Source of the DNA: Macrobrachium rosenbergii | Lineage: Eukaryota; Arthropoda; Malacostraca; Decapoda; Palaemonidae | NCBI RefSeq assembly: GCF_040412425.1 | Contig: NC_089749.1 | Coordinates: 9,501,162-9,565,161, forward strand | Length of the DNA: 64,000 nucleotides | Direction of reading: 5' to 3' | Part shown: positions 40,126 to 51,640 of the stretch, piece by piece | How the letters are laid out: every line of letters starts with the position of its first letter | How positions within the stretch are numbered: position 1 is the first letter of the stretch | The notes under the pieces: generated by a model | Database searches by the model: none | Seen by the model: the letters and a program-made list of their open reading frames with translations, nothing else | Told to the model about the DNA's origin: nothing | Translations under genes and position numbers: made by a program

Positions 40126-40526
40126 GACTTGATTTGTTATTTTGCCTCAAGTTTCTGAATATGCAAAGGCACAGTACTGAATAATTATCAACCACGTCAA
40201 TTAACATCAATCACCATTTCACAAGAACCATAACTCTAGGAAATGAGTACTCATTACTTACCCTGATAAGGAAACTGACCACCTTTTTAACGCAAGAACG
40301 TATTCCTCTGTGCGTAACTTGCTTTCCAAAAAGAATTATCACTTCAACGAGCCCTTACCATACATTATGCTGTTGCTTGTGATACTTCCCTTCATTCTAA
40401 TGATATGTACGAGCAATAAATTTGCGCGACAACCTTTACTCTGAAAAACTTCCCTGCGCTTTCATCCTCCTTAGTTATGCCACTGTTCTGTAAATAGATT
40501 GAAATGTGTAATTAATTATGTACAAA
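40126..40526. other. Unassigned sequence with minus-strand donor-like sites
   Basis: On the minus strand, CAGG|GTAAGTAATG at about 40261 and ATG|GTAAGGGCTC at about 40359 look like donors. A short frame (LFGKQVTHRGIRS) precedes the first. No complete exon could be defined. Confidence 0.15.
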
Positions 40527-40665
40527 ATAAGATCTTTAAATTAAAAGCACAATTTTCTTTAAAAACCAAATAGACTAAAATTTTTAATGAATTACATTAA
40601 AAAAAAAAACAAGATCTGAAATTAAAAGCACAATTATTTTCCTTAAAAACCAAGCAAGACCATTG
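40527..40665. repeat. About 82-bp tandem duplication
   Basis: AAGATCT, AAATTAAAAGCACAATT and TTAAAAACCAA occur in order twice, from about 40529 and about 40611. Confidence 0.75.
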
Positions 40666-40869
40666 TTCTATGTTACTGCTCATCCCCAACCATAGGAGAG
40701 ACAGAAATAGACCCCAGCATAGCACAGACACTGCAAGGAAACCACCATGACAGCTACTCGTTAAGACCCCCAGCATTACATAGCCACGAGGTACGATAGC
40801 TTAACCTAGTCAGCATAAGCCTACCTTGGCAAAAACCTGACAACCCCACCCCCAAAAGTTCACAACATA

Positions 40870-41215
40870 AAACCATAATGCTCATCCCACATTCACAGCA
40901 AGGGCCAGAAAGCAAATCCTGTGTTCTTGGTTAAGGCCAGAGAGCAAATCCCATCTTCACAGCAAGGACCAGAATAATCATCCTATGTTTGAAGTCCAGG
41001 CCAAAATGCTCATTCATTGTTCACAGCAAGGCCAGACAGCTACTCCTATGTCCTCTGAAAAGGCCATAATGCTCTTCCCTGTTAGCAGCAAGGGCCAAAG
41101 AGCTCTTCCAAATGCTCTCGGCAAAGGCCAGACTGCTCAACCTAAGTTTGCAGCAGAGACCAAACTGCTCATTCTGCATCTGCAACAAGCCACTCATCCC
41201 ATGCTAGTTTGTTAG
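40870..41215. repeat. Degenerate minisatellite of about 55-60 bp
   Basis: Diverged units recur with GCTCATCC or GCTCTTCC, TTCACAGCAAGG and GGCCAGA. The + strand frame 40985-41215 (76 codons) shows the same periodicity (GQTATP..., GQRALP..., GQTAQP...). There is no evidence it is expressed. Confidence 0.65.
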
Positions 41216-43364
41216 CCACTTCTTCTTAGTGGTAGGGAGTGATGGTCTTGAGTTCAATAATTGCCAGGCCATGTAGGCAAAAACTATGTTGACTACCAGT
41301 TGCTTTGAGAGGTCCAAGAGTAAGGGAAAGATAACAAATGTCTTGAAGAAGACTGATTTTATTCTCAAAGATCAACCCATTTTGACTAAATATGCAGACA
41401 GACAACTAGTGACAGGTAGTTAACCAAGCATGTAGACAGAATATGGGTGACAGGTAGAGTGTCTTAAGCAACATTTCAGCTGAGAAGCTTGGCTTTACAA
41501 CATTGATTTTAATTAATTTGCCTGTCAAGATTCATATGAAACTGTGCCAATCATCAAAATTTGACTGTGGCACCATCTGACTGTCTCTGTACAAAATTAA
41601 TGTCATACACTAGCTTTAGTAATTTCTCAAATGAAGATTACTGTCATACATAAGTTGAAATCATTTCTCCAATGAGGATTCACAGCTTTACTGTAATTAT
41701 AGAGCTGGTCTTTAAACTAATTCCTTATTCCATTAAATGACCACATTACCAAAAATCATTGTACATGCAAGCTTCCAGTTACGCACCAAAAGCTTGCATG
41801 TGCAATGACCAGGAAGGTTCATGAGAATGCAGTGCCATCCCAGTAGCTTCTTAATAATACCCACATAACCACTGTCTTTCAAGAAGATGAAGCACAATTT
41901 TTACGACCACTGATCCTGGAGGCACAGTCCACATACAGTACTGTTTATTCCAAACTCATACTCTATCACTGTTAGGGAAACAGTGCTGTTAGGGAGGGAA
42001 TAAAGAAGTAAAGTGATTAGTGTGAACAACTAAGATTAAATATGACAAAGCAAAAGAAACGCATAACAATCTATGGATTTTCCTGGGAACCTGGGCTGAA
42101 TACACCATTTCTGGAAACAATAGTGACCCCAGAATTTGTTAATGCTATAAAATAAAACGATTGAACTGCCGTAAGTTACCCTGATTGGGACAAGAGGAAA
42201 TGTGTACCTTCTACCTGTGCACATACAAATTCTATGGTAATAAATATACAGTGCCAAATACCCAAGAGAAGAGAGGTGGCAGCCCCTTACCAGTTAGGGC
42301 TGTGTGGGCAAGATTAGACCAAGAAGAATATCTGTACTTCACTTTTATCATTTATAGGACTCTAAGGTTAGCATGGGACATATTAAGAGGGAGGGCATGC
42401 TAGATGGAGGTCAGTTAAGAGGTCAATGCCTTAGGTTAGGAAGGTTGGTGAAGACAAGGTTAGGATGCATCCCTGTAACTTAACACACATTCAAGTTGGG
42501 TGGGAGGCCTTTGCTCCCAAGTCAGGGAAGGACTTAGCACCCTAGGTCAGGATAGTAAATGAGGGTATGGTTGGGATGCAATCACATTATTAGCTTTGTT
42601 ATATATGTCTTCTATGTATTGTATACATAAACTAATTATGGACAAGAGCACATAAGGGCTATTTTTCAGACAGCAAATCATGTTTTTGCATTTCAAATTC
42701 AGCCATTTGGTCCAATTCACTATTTTTAGTCCCCCATTAAAACCTTTTCTCACTGGGAGTGTATCAGGTGCATCAGATACCTCAATAATTTAACTGGACT
42801 CAAGTGATAATCGCATGTCACAGAACTAGTAAAGCAATGGGAAAAGAATTTATGTATAATGTTTCTTGCAAAGACATGTAAAATGTTTTATGTGCCAGGC
42901 CATTTATCTTCATGAGGTCATTGATTTATTTCATTACTACCTATTTCAGTATAACTTCAAAATCTGTAATCAAAATCATTTAGCATACTACATAGCCTTT
43001 GATGCATTCAGAGTGGGAAGTAGTACATTCAGGCCACAGTCCAATCGGTCCTTCATACAGTAACAAACCACAGTCTAAGAGAATGAGTTCCACATGGCAG
43101 CAGCTTGCTCCCGTCGACCCTCACTTCTCAACTTTGGTTAGGCTTCCCTAAAAGTTACTTGTTGAAACTTTTGGGGTATATGCCTGCAGTTTCCTTCCTG
43201 CCACAACCATAATTCACTGTCATTTAATCTTGAAATGCATCCCTGCTGAACTCTCATCTTGTGTTACTCACATAAAGAATATAAAAGAACAAATACACCA
43301 CAATTCTAACCTATCATGTCCTATTAACCTTTTGCATGAGTGGATGGGTGGAATCACATTAGGC
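41216..43364. other. Unassigned sequence
   Basis: No supported gene. It contains the hairpin at 41757-41807; otherwise only short chance frames. Confidence 0.4.
41757..41807. repeat. 18-bp-arm hairpin
   Basis: CATTGTACATGCAAGCTT and AAGCTTGCATGTGCAATG pair with one mismatch around a 15-base loop. Confidence 0.9.
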
Positions 43365-43735
43365 TACTCAGGGTGAAAACCAGGCAGGCCTAACAGGCTA
43401 GCTTAAGGCCGAGAGAGCCACTCGGAAACTCAAGTTAATGATGTGATAGCAGAATAAAGTAACTAGCCTATAGGCCAAGTTGTAATTTGATTAATTTTTT
43501 ATTTATCATTTGCGCACAGTGTTTATGGGGTTCAAAATAACGAGAAGGAAGCGCTCTTTTCAAAAATGTTGGTTACAACTTCATACCATGTATTGGCAAC
43601 TTATAAAATAATACCCACTATTCAGGGGTAATAATACCCACTATTCAGGGGTGAAACCTGGTACGCCTAATAGGCTAGCTTAAGGCCAAGAGAACCACTT
43701 TGGAATTTAAGTTATTGACGTGACAGCTGAAAACT
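43365..43735. repeat. Pair of about 90-bp direct repeats around a dispersed repeat
   Basis: The segments near 43370-43455 and 43655-43735 share GGCTAGCTTAAGGCC, GTGAAA, AACCACTT and GTGA(C/T)AGC in order, with divergence. Between them lies the repeat at 43483-43610 and a short duplication of AATACCCACTATTCAGGGGT (43611-43653). Confidence 0.75.
43483..43610. repeat. Dispersed repeat, copy 2 (inverse of 27.6 kb copy)
   Basis: AATTTGATTAATTTTTTATT through TTGGCAACTTATAAAATAAT is the reverse complement of 27640-27745 with mismatches. Confidence 0.6.
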
Positions 43736-44219
43736 ACGCACCATTGATGGGAGATTTCAACGCATTTTTGGTGTTTTAACCAAGTTAACTTTTCATTAAA
43801 TTACGAAGTTTGTTTGGCATTATATATTGCAAATAAATTGCAATATACCCTATTAGGTATTCTGGACTCATATTCGTGCTTAATAACCAAAAATACGGCT
43901 GAATTCACAATTAGCCCTAAGCCGGGTAGGAGGAAGTTCAGTTGTCAACTGTCATGCAGCTGGCGAATTTGAGTGAAAAAAATGAAAAAATCCAATGCAT
44001 CTTAAATGGAATAATCTAACTTGACCAACTTCACTAATTACAAATGCATTAATACACGGGCTACTTAAAAAAAACACTTATTTTAAAGATAACAAAAAAA
44101 TAAAATACCATCACCGCTAGGCCTATATCCTCCTTTACATTTCTAAAACCAAATTAACTCAAAATACAGGAAGACTGGAGTCTGAGTAAACTCTAAAAGC
44201 AACGCAAATTCAGTCTTAC
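43736..44219. other. Unassigned sequence
   Basis: AT-rich; no gene or repeat recognised. It could be the start of the first intron of the hypothetical minus-strand gene. Confidence 0.3.
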
Positions 44220-44315
44220 CTCTTCACAACTTCATAAAACGAGACGGCAGATGAACACGTTAACACAGCGAGTATAAATAAATAAATGAATTTAAAAGAT
44301 GGCGGCGAACATAAA
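44220..44315 (-). promoter_or_regulatory. Candidate promoter and untranslated first exon, minus strand
   Basis: The minus strand has GCCGCCATCTT at about 44299-44309, a YY1/Pho-type motif common near animal housekeeping transcription starts. About 80 bases later comes an excellent donor GAAGAG|GTAAGACTG (exon end 44220). No long coding frame is present, so it would be 5' UTR. The gene it would belong to runs toward lower coordinates; the only candidate exon is 37588-37773. Confidence 0.35.
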
Positions 44316-44600
44316 GAAAACTAACCAACGATAATCCAAATTAAATTTGACTGCTCTTAATATACTACTTTTTTTCCTTGAAAGCTGAGGTCTTAGAGGA
44401 TATTAACACTATCGATAGATGTGATATTATTTAATTTAATAATAGAAACTTTCTAGTTAAAGCTTACAGGAAGTCCATCAAATTTACAAATTACGAAAAT
44501 TGTTGTTTCATAGAAAATGGTATTTCAAGAACATATGGGAGACTAAAGGTTTCGACCAAAGAATTTTTTTGATATGGAAACAATTCACATACATATATAA

Positions 44601-44604
<4 letters not shown>

Positions 44605-44670
<66 letters not shown>
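44605..44670. repeat. (TA)n microsatellite
   Basis: About 33 uninterrupted TA units. Confidence 0.95.
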
Positions 44671-44672
<2 letters not shown>

Positions 44673-44930
44673 CAAAATTTTAGGTCAAATGCACACATTG
44701 CAATTTTTATCCTATCTTGAAATTATCATTGGTCCTCCCGAAAAATAACATTTCATGCCCACTGAAACCCAAGGCAAATCCACAATTACTGACCTACTTC
44801 GAATTATGATATAATTTTAAATCCTATAGTTACGCTTAGCTCAGTTACAGTCACAAAATGTGACTATAATTCGTTCTTTGATCTTTCTTTTTCTATTTTG
44901 TCGTCTGCTGAGGTGAAAAGGGGTATAATT

Positions 44931-44947
44931 GTTGCCATCTATTGGTA
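44931..44947 (-). promoter_or_regulatory. CTCF-like motif, copy 1
   Basis: The minus strand reads TACCAATAGATGGCAAC, one mismatch from the CTCF core CCASYAGRKGGCR. Confidence 0.4.
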
Positions 44948-45420
44948 ATTTTATGAAACAAAATCAACTGAATCTAGCAGAAAACATTTCTTTATTGTCT
45001 TGAAAAACTCTACTGCAATCTATGCAAAACACAATTTAAAAATAAAATATTTACATTTAGTCGTACTAAATTACATATAACTCCTACTTATTATCTAAAA
45101 TTGCACGTCATTGTGAAATCTTTTCAAAAATCAAGGAAATTGCAAGACACTTTGATAACAAAAGTCTGGCAACACATAAAAAAGGTGGAGCTTTGCGGAA
45201 AAAGAAACTTCCATTACCACGAAATAATACAACATTAAATGCTATTAGAAAGAAATGCACGAAATTCGCTAGACCTTAGGTTTTAAAAATAAGATATATA
45301 CTTTATAAATAAATCAAGAGTTCATTAAAGTATGCATAAATCCTGATGGTTCTTTAATTTCTCTCATTAACACATACAATTAAGTTGGCTATTCTGGTGG
45401 GACGTAGCCGCTAACTTTGA

Positions 45421-45421
45421 A

Positions 45422-45479
<58 letters not shown>
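45421..45479. repeat. (AAT)n microsatellite
   Basis: About 19 AAT units inside copy 1 of the triplicated segment; absent from the aligned place in the other copies. Confidence 0.95.
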
Positions 45480-46332
45480 GTTCAATGCTCTCTATGAATA
45501 CAGAGCAGATATACAACAGAGACGGTACAATATTCTGTGTATAAGTAACAAGACAAAAATTTTATCAGTTCACTAACGAGTTTCCTCAATTATAATGGCT
45601 ATTTCAGTAACATCAGCTTTGTTTTGTCTTTCCAATAATTCTTCTTATCACTTAAAGTTTTGAGGGCGTAGCTACACAAGAACTTGCTCTATATTAATAG
45701 GAATTCATGTAGGGTAGGGTTATATTCCAGTTATTCTGGGTTTACTTGTAAAATTGCATGAATTGCAGAAAAAATCAGTGACAGGGTAAACATTTCTTCA
45801 TTTTACTCTGTATCTTATTTCCAGTAATTTTACAAATAAAAAGTGTAATCTAAGTGTATCCTCCCTACAGAAGAAATTAAGAGGAATACAGAGTAATTGC
45901 TTGCACGACTGTGCACGTCAGAAAATACAGCAAAAAAAAAAAAAAAAAATTTCAATACACTGAGGCACCTATTTCACTTCATGAAACAAGCTACAAAGAG
46001 CATCGCTTACCGAAAGCTGCACTAATAACAATATTAACAGACGACGTACACACGAAGGTCTAGAGAATAATGTAGACACCAACATACACTTAATGGTATA
46101 CACTTAATGGTAGCGATGGATATACCTAGGCTGCTGAATGTCAGTCACAAATATAAGTAGCTACGGCACTAATGATAGCAACTAATGCAGACTGCTACCA
46201 ACTTCAAAATTAAAGATTTCTATCCGAAATAAAGACAAACGTTCTGCGATCTTCGGTTCATGATTACTTAAGGAAGCAAGTTTATATATGATCAACATCA
46301 TTTGTCGTCTTTTGGGGTGAAAAAGGGACAAC

Positions 46333-46351
46333 TATTGCCATCTGTTGGTGA
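46333..46351 (-). promoter_or_regulatory. CTCF-like motif, copy 2
   Basis: The minus strand reads TCACCAACAGATGGCAAT, one mismatch from the CTCF core; same orientation as copies 1 and 3. Confidence 0.4.
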
Positions 46352-47320
46352 CAATTCACAACTAGAAGGCCATTTGTAATCAAGACTTTTTCGTTTTTTC
46401 TCTAAAAGCTATACTTTACTTTATAAAAACTCACAGTAAAAATTTGACATTACAAAATCTATATAATAAATTACTTAATAATACATCAAATCTATAAATA
46501 TTACAAATTATTAGGACCTGTGGTAAAAAATTTGGGAAATCACAATGAATTTTGCTGACTAGCTTTGGCAATACCTAGAAAAGGTGGAGCTTTGGGGAAA
46601 AAGAACGACACGAAATTACATTCCATGAGAAAAAGGCAGGACTTTGCTGGTTAAAAAAAATTAACAGATACATATAACGACATATGTTAAATAAACTGTT
46701 ATCATCCCAATACTAATTTAATTTCTCTCCTAAAGTAAAGACGTAGTAGGTTGGCTATTCTCATGGGAAATTACAGCTAAAACTGAAGATCGGTAATAAT
46801 AATTTACTATTATGACCACACAGATACAAAGCAGAGACTACAACATGTTGTATATTAGCAACATGAGAAAAAATGCAACACTTTACGCGACGTTTCATTA
46901 ACTATAAAGTATTATCAGCTTTATAACTCTGTCTCTTCATAAGGAAGAACAATCAGAGCAAAAACTGAAAATTTCACGTTATATGAAGCATTTGCGTATT
47001 AAAACAAAACCACACTTTGCAGGTCCTAACTGAAAAACACATAACAGGAGAAAAAAAAAAACAAGATATCCACAATTAATGGTATAATCCGAGATACTTA
47101 TTGGCCTTCAGACAGATTCGATATTCTCGCCACACTAACAGTCACGTAAGTTTGGAAATGGTGCGATGACGCTTATTTTGTGTCCCTGACTGACCGAATC
47201 ACTTAGGGGAGCACGTCCAGCTTCAGATTTAAGCTGTTGGGGGTTTGTACGTAAAAAGAACTTGAGCTACACTTCGACTTTTGTCGTCTACGAGATTAAT
47301 TTAATTAAAAAAAGGACACT

Positions 47321-47337
47321 GTTGCCATCTACTGGTG
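47321..47337 (-). promoter_or_regulatory. CTCF-like motif, copy 3
   Basis: The minus strand reads CACCAGTAGATGGCAAC, a full match to the CTCF core CCASYAGRKGGCR. Confidence 0.45.
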
Positions 47338-48088
47338 ACTGAAACATACAGAACATATCTTGAGTTTGAGACAAAGCAAAAGAACATTTCGTCGCTTTCT
47401 TGAAAAACTATTAGTTATTTTATAAATTCAAATCGTAAAATATATATTTATTAAAAATAAAATAAAACAAAACTTAAAAAATATTCCACATAATTACATA
47501 ACTTTACAAATCATTAGGAATTTACTCAAGATAAGGAAAATGACCCGGTATTCTGCTCCACTAACTTTGGCAATATGCAGAAAAGGTGGAGCCAAGTGGA
47601 AAATGGCACTAAAATAACAAATGTTACGAATTTTTAATTTTCATCATAAAAATTGTAAGAAATGTTGGGGCCCAAGGTTGAAACAAATACATCTACATAA
47701 AAATATAATATCACGAGTCCAGTAAAGTAAAGAGGTCTTATAATTCTACTTTTATTTCTCTCTTAATATTCGTTGGTGTTGAATGTGCCTTTCGAAGAGA
47801 AAACTCCTGCGAAATTTCAAGTGAACTTTACTGAAAATGGTGTCACTATAGACCCATGATCACGAATTATGATCTGAATTTCTTAAGTACCAAAATCTCT
47901 TTCCCTCACTTCAAAGACAACCTTAGAAGTACTGAAGATAAAGACGTTTACGCTTCGAAATACGAGTAATAATTTCTTGTCTTCTATGGAAAGTAATCGT
48001 AACCAAATGCTTTTCTTAAGCGAAGACGAATTCAGTTATTTTATAGGTCAACAATGTCAATACCATCGTTCGTATAGCATTTAACTTG

Positions 48089-48089
48089 T

Positions 48090-48172
<83 letters not shown>
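48089..48172. repeat. (AAT)n microsatellite
   Basis: About 28 AAT units. A 60-codon poly-asparagine frame here is an artefact. Confidence 0.95.
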
Positions 48173-48173
<1 letters not shown>

Positions 48174-48611
48174 TCAGCTCTGGGCCTTATACAGAGATGA
48201 ACAATGAGGCTGCCTTACTATTAAGCAGTGCATTTAAAATTCAGGATTTTCGCCATAATCATATTTAACACAAGAATATAAGGTCAAGTTTCACCAAAAA
48301 ACACATAAAAAAATCTAAATAATTTACTTGAAATTCATATTTGACATTAATAACATACACATCGACAGATTACGAGAGAATTCACTATGAAAGAAAACGA
48401 GGCTGCATTATTTAATATGAAAGAAAACGTACATAATACTCTTCATAGATAACTATGCTATTTTGTCCTTCTGTTTACAAAGAAACTAATGAGTCAGTAA
48501 TGAGGTTTTTAATTGCTGATGTCTCGCATAAATGTCTGAATGTACAATTTATATACGTTAATATCGTAAAATTCTAGGGATTAAGATATGTTTGTGTTCC
48601 CCCTTCAATTT
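48173..48611. other. Intergenic sequence, nothing recognised
   Basis: AT-rich with no supported gene. Confidence 0.4.
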
Positions 48612-48612
48612 G

Positions 48613-48666
<54 letters not shown>
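48612..48666. repeat. (CT)n microsatellite
   Basis: About 27 CT units. Confidence 0.95.
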
Positions 48667-48668
<2 letters not shown>

Positions 48669-48814
48669 CAGTTTTATGGACACCCCGTAAACGTATGGAA
48701 TTTTTGGAATCTAAGAAATTCTAGAGCACTTTCAGAAATTAAAAATATGCAATCACAAAAAAAACCTGCAATGACTGTATACCATATCTGCTAGGCAAAT
48801 TAGGGCAAATTATA

Positions 48815-48817
<3 letters not shown>

Positions 48818-48888
<71 letters not shown>
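48818..48888. repeat. (CT)n microsatellite
   Basis: About 35 CT units, 150 bp after another CT tract. Confidence 0.95.
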
Positions 48889-48892
<4 letters not shown>

Positions 48893-50011
48893 GGAGCCCT
48901 CTTGGGTTTCAAGTCCGTTGACTCTGTGTGTACGGAGTTTCAGTTGAAAAATTAGAGAGAAAGAAAGATATGGAAAGCTTCAACTAATCATTAAGCAAAC
49001 TGTCTGAACAAAATTAGATCACTACGCAAGATAAAACTCATGCAGCCTCAATTGGCATCACCTATACAAGTACTGTACCAGCCATCTGCACTGATATAAA
49101 AAAGATTACAATGGACGGCAGATCCATTTTGGCAGAAAGGGCTACGGATCCGGGGCTTCCGGAAACGAAAGGTTTACCAGGTTCGTTTAAAATGCTTTTC
49201 AGTGACTGGTTCTCTTATTACGCATCGCCCTTTCGTTTTTTTAAAAGCATGGGGTTGCTTTAATCCTTTAAAAACAGATCAGATTGCCTTTCGAGGCAAA
49301 AAAATAAAAAAAAGTGAAAAAAGGTGTCGATTAATACCGAGTTGCAGCTTGATCACCAATTCTGATAATTTTTAATTCACTTGCTTTGAAGCCGATGTTC
49401 TGTACAGGAAACGATATAAATAATTAAATATTATTTTCAAAAACTGCTCATTGGATTCAGGGAACATCCTCATTCTCGGTCACACAAATTTATATAACGT
49501 AATAAAAAATGAACTTAGCAAAAGGGTTAATTAATTCAAAGTAAAGATTTACTCCCACAAACAATAGAGAATTTAATCTCTGCACTGTTTTTCTTGTTTT
49601 TATATTTCTGGGGTTGAGCAGACGAATGAATTTATTTTGTTGATGCTTAAAATATTTATATTTAAATTTCGTTAATGCTTAAATTATCAATGCCAAGAAG
49701 CATAGCAAGATTGGGCATTTGAATGTAAGCTATGGAATGAGTTAAAGTATCATTATTATTGTCATTATTAATTTTTATGGCAATACCCCCGACCAAGCAA
49801 TAACGTTCGATCCTCTGCCCCAATACCCACTGCCCACTTCCACCGTATTCTAATCCCTCACCCCTAAATCCCTCCCCCCAAAACCCCCAACCCCCTTTAG
49901 TTGAAATCATACGGTTTGTAGTGCATTCACGATAATGGCCGTCAGTAGCCTCTGCTATGCTGTAAGGATTGGGGCCGTTGCTGTATATGTTTTTTGGTTT
50001 AATGGGAGGAT

Positions 50012-50014
<3 letters not shown>
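48889..50014. other. Intergenic sequence, nothing recognised
   Basis: No supported gene. A C-rich stretch (about 49785-49900) is the only compositional feature. Confidence 0.4.
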
Positions 50015-50061
<47 letters not shown>

Positions 50062-50206
50062 CTGTCGTCACAGGCAATTTCGTATCTCTCACTACCTCAT
50101 CTAGCAACAGAACTCTCTCTCTCTCTCTCTCTGTCTTCTTATCTCACTCTCTCTGCCTCTCTCATCACAGATATTTTCTTCTCTCTTACATTCCAGTCAG
50201 ATAATT

Positions 50207-50267
<61 letters not shown>
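50015..50267. repeat. (CT)n microsatellite cluster
   Basis: Pure CT tracts at 50015-50059 and 50208-50267, with shorter CT runs near 50113 and 50140 between them. Confidence 0.95.
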
Positions 50268-50271
<4 letters not shown>

Positions 50272-50627
50272 TTTGGTTTGACTATAGATTTACGTATGCA
50301 TAAACAAATGTACGTGTGGTATATATAAGAGGTATCATACGTGTTTACTTTACGTCTTGAAAGGGGAACATGTACAGACGCTTTGTACAGAAGAAATTAG
50401 GGTGTAATGCTATCTCTATGAATAAATAAATTTAGCAGAATAAACTGAATGCATGAGAATAATGAAAGGAATGATGACGAGATTCAAGTAAACTGAAATA
50501 AAATTATTTCTATTTTTATCTTTGTGCTCAATGAATTTTCGTTAATAGACTGATTTATTTGTGAGGTCTTTCACAAAAATAAGGATATATAAAATATTAA
50601 TTTATGTCCTGAAAATGGGAAAAAAAT

Positions 50628-50631
<4 letters not shown>

Positions 50632-50699
<68 letters not shown>
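50632..50699. repeat. (GA)n microsatellite
   Basis: About 34 GA units. Confidence 0.95.
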
Positions 50700-50702
<3 letters not shown>

Positions 50703-50899
50703 GTTGCTCTTAAAAAATTAGTTTGTATTTCGAATTATCTTTATCGTGGGCCTGAGAATGCCATTGCATTGACGCTGAAAGCTTTCGCATTGCAAAATAT
50801 GTATGTATATATGTATGTGTAAATACATATGTATGCTTTATTTAAGGCATTCCTCCTTCATGATCAGAAATTTAAAGAGAAACGAGAATTTTATACATA

Positions 50900-51011
<112 letters not shown>

Positions 51012-51239
51012 TCATTTGCCGCTAACTCCCAGATAAATATCAGATTTCCTGATACAAAAATTAAATAAATAAATGATCAAAAAGCAAGTTTCAAAGCAGC
51101 TTCGTAAACCTACACAAAGAGCTCTTTAACAGCACGTCAACTCATCGCCCCCTTACTAATGCAATATGCATAGCGTAGCAGCTGCCATCTTGGATAGCGC
51201 AGGCGATTTGGTGGTTCAGGGATATCTAAACGCATTCTA

Positions 51240-51640
51240 ATGTTTTTTGCAGTATATCTATCTATTTATCATTTGGCTTAACATCTATCTATCTGTCAAT
51301 ATTTCTATCTGTCTATCATATGTTTAAACATTTGTCTGTCATGACTAATAACGATGCGTTTCGTACTCAAAAGTCGTGCAATCGCTATAGTAGTCTCATA
51401 GGACTAATACACCTCCTGTCAATTCATATTCGTGCATGTATATGTAAGTGTTCTATCTATTTACCTGTCTATCTGTCTGTCTATTTATCTATCTGCTTAT
51501 CCATATGTTTCAACATCTGTCTATCATGCCTGATAAACTGACAATTTGTCCTCAACAATCGTGCAATTTCTATAGTCTCATAGGACTATATAATATACCT
51601 CCTGATTCTTCATATCTGCGCATGTGTATGTAAGTGGGTG
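51240..51640. repeat. 184-bp tandem duplication flanked by TCTA/TCTG tetranucleotides
   Basis: ATATGTTTAAACATTTGTCT at 51319 and ATATGTTTCAACATCTGTCT at 51503 begin two diverged copies sharing TCGTGCAAT, CTATAG, TCTCATAGGACTA and CACCTCCTG or TACCTCCTG. Irregular TCTA/TCTG tracts precede each copy. Confidence 0.85.

Larger units (their letters stand above)
44870..47980. repeat. Ancient triplication of a 1.0-1.4 kb segment
   Basis: Three diverged copies start at about 44890, 46295 and 47275. Each has, in order: TTTGTCGTCT; a run ending in TTGCCATCT(A/G)(T/C)TGGT; a (C)TTGAAAAACT-like block; then, about 250 bp after the CCATCT block, AAAGGTGGAGC (45181, 46580, 47582). Copies 1 and 2 also share GGTTGGCTATTCT-like and downstream blocks. 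No coding frame is conserved, so selection, if any, is on non-coding function. Confidence 0.8.
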
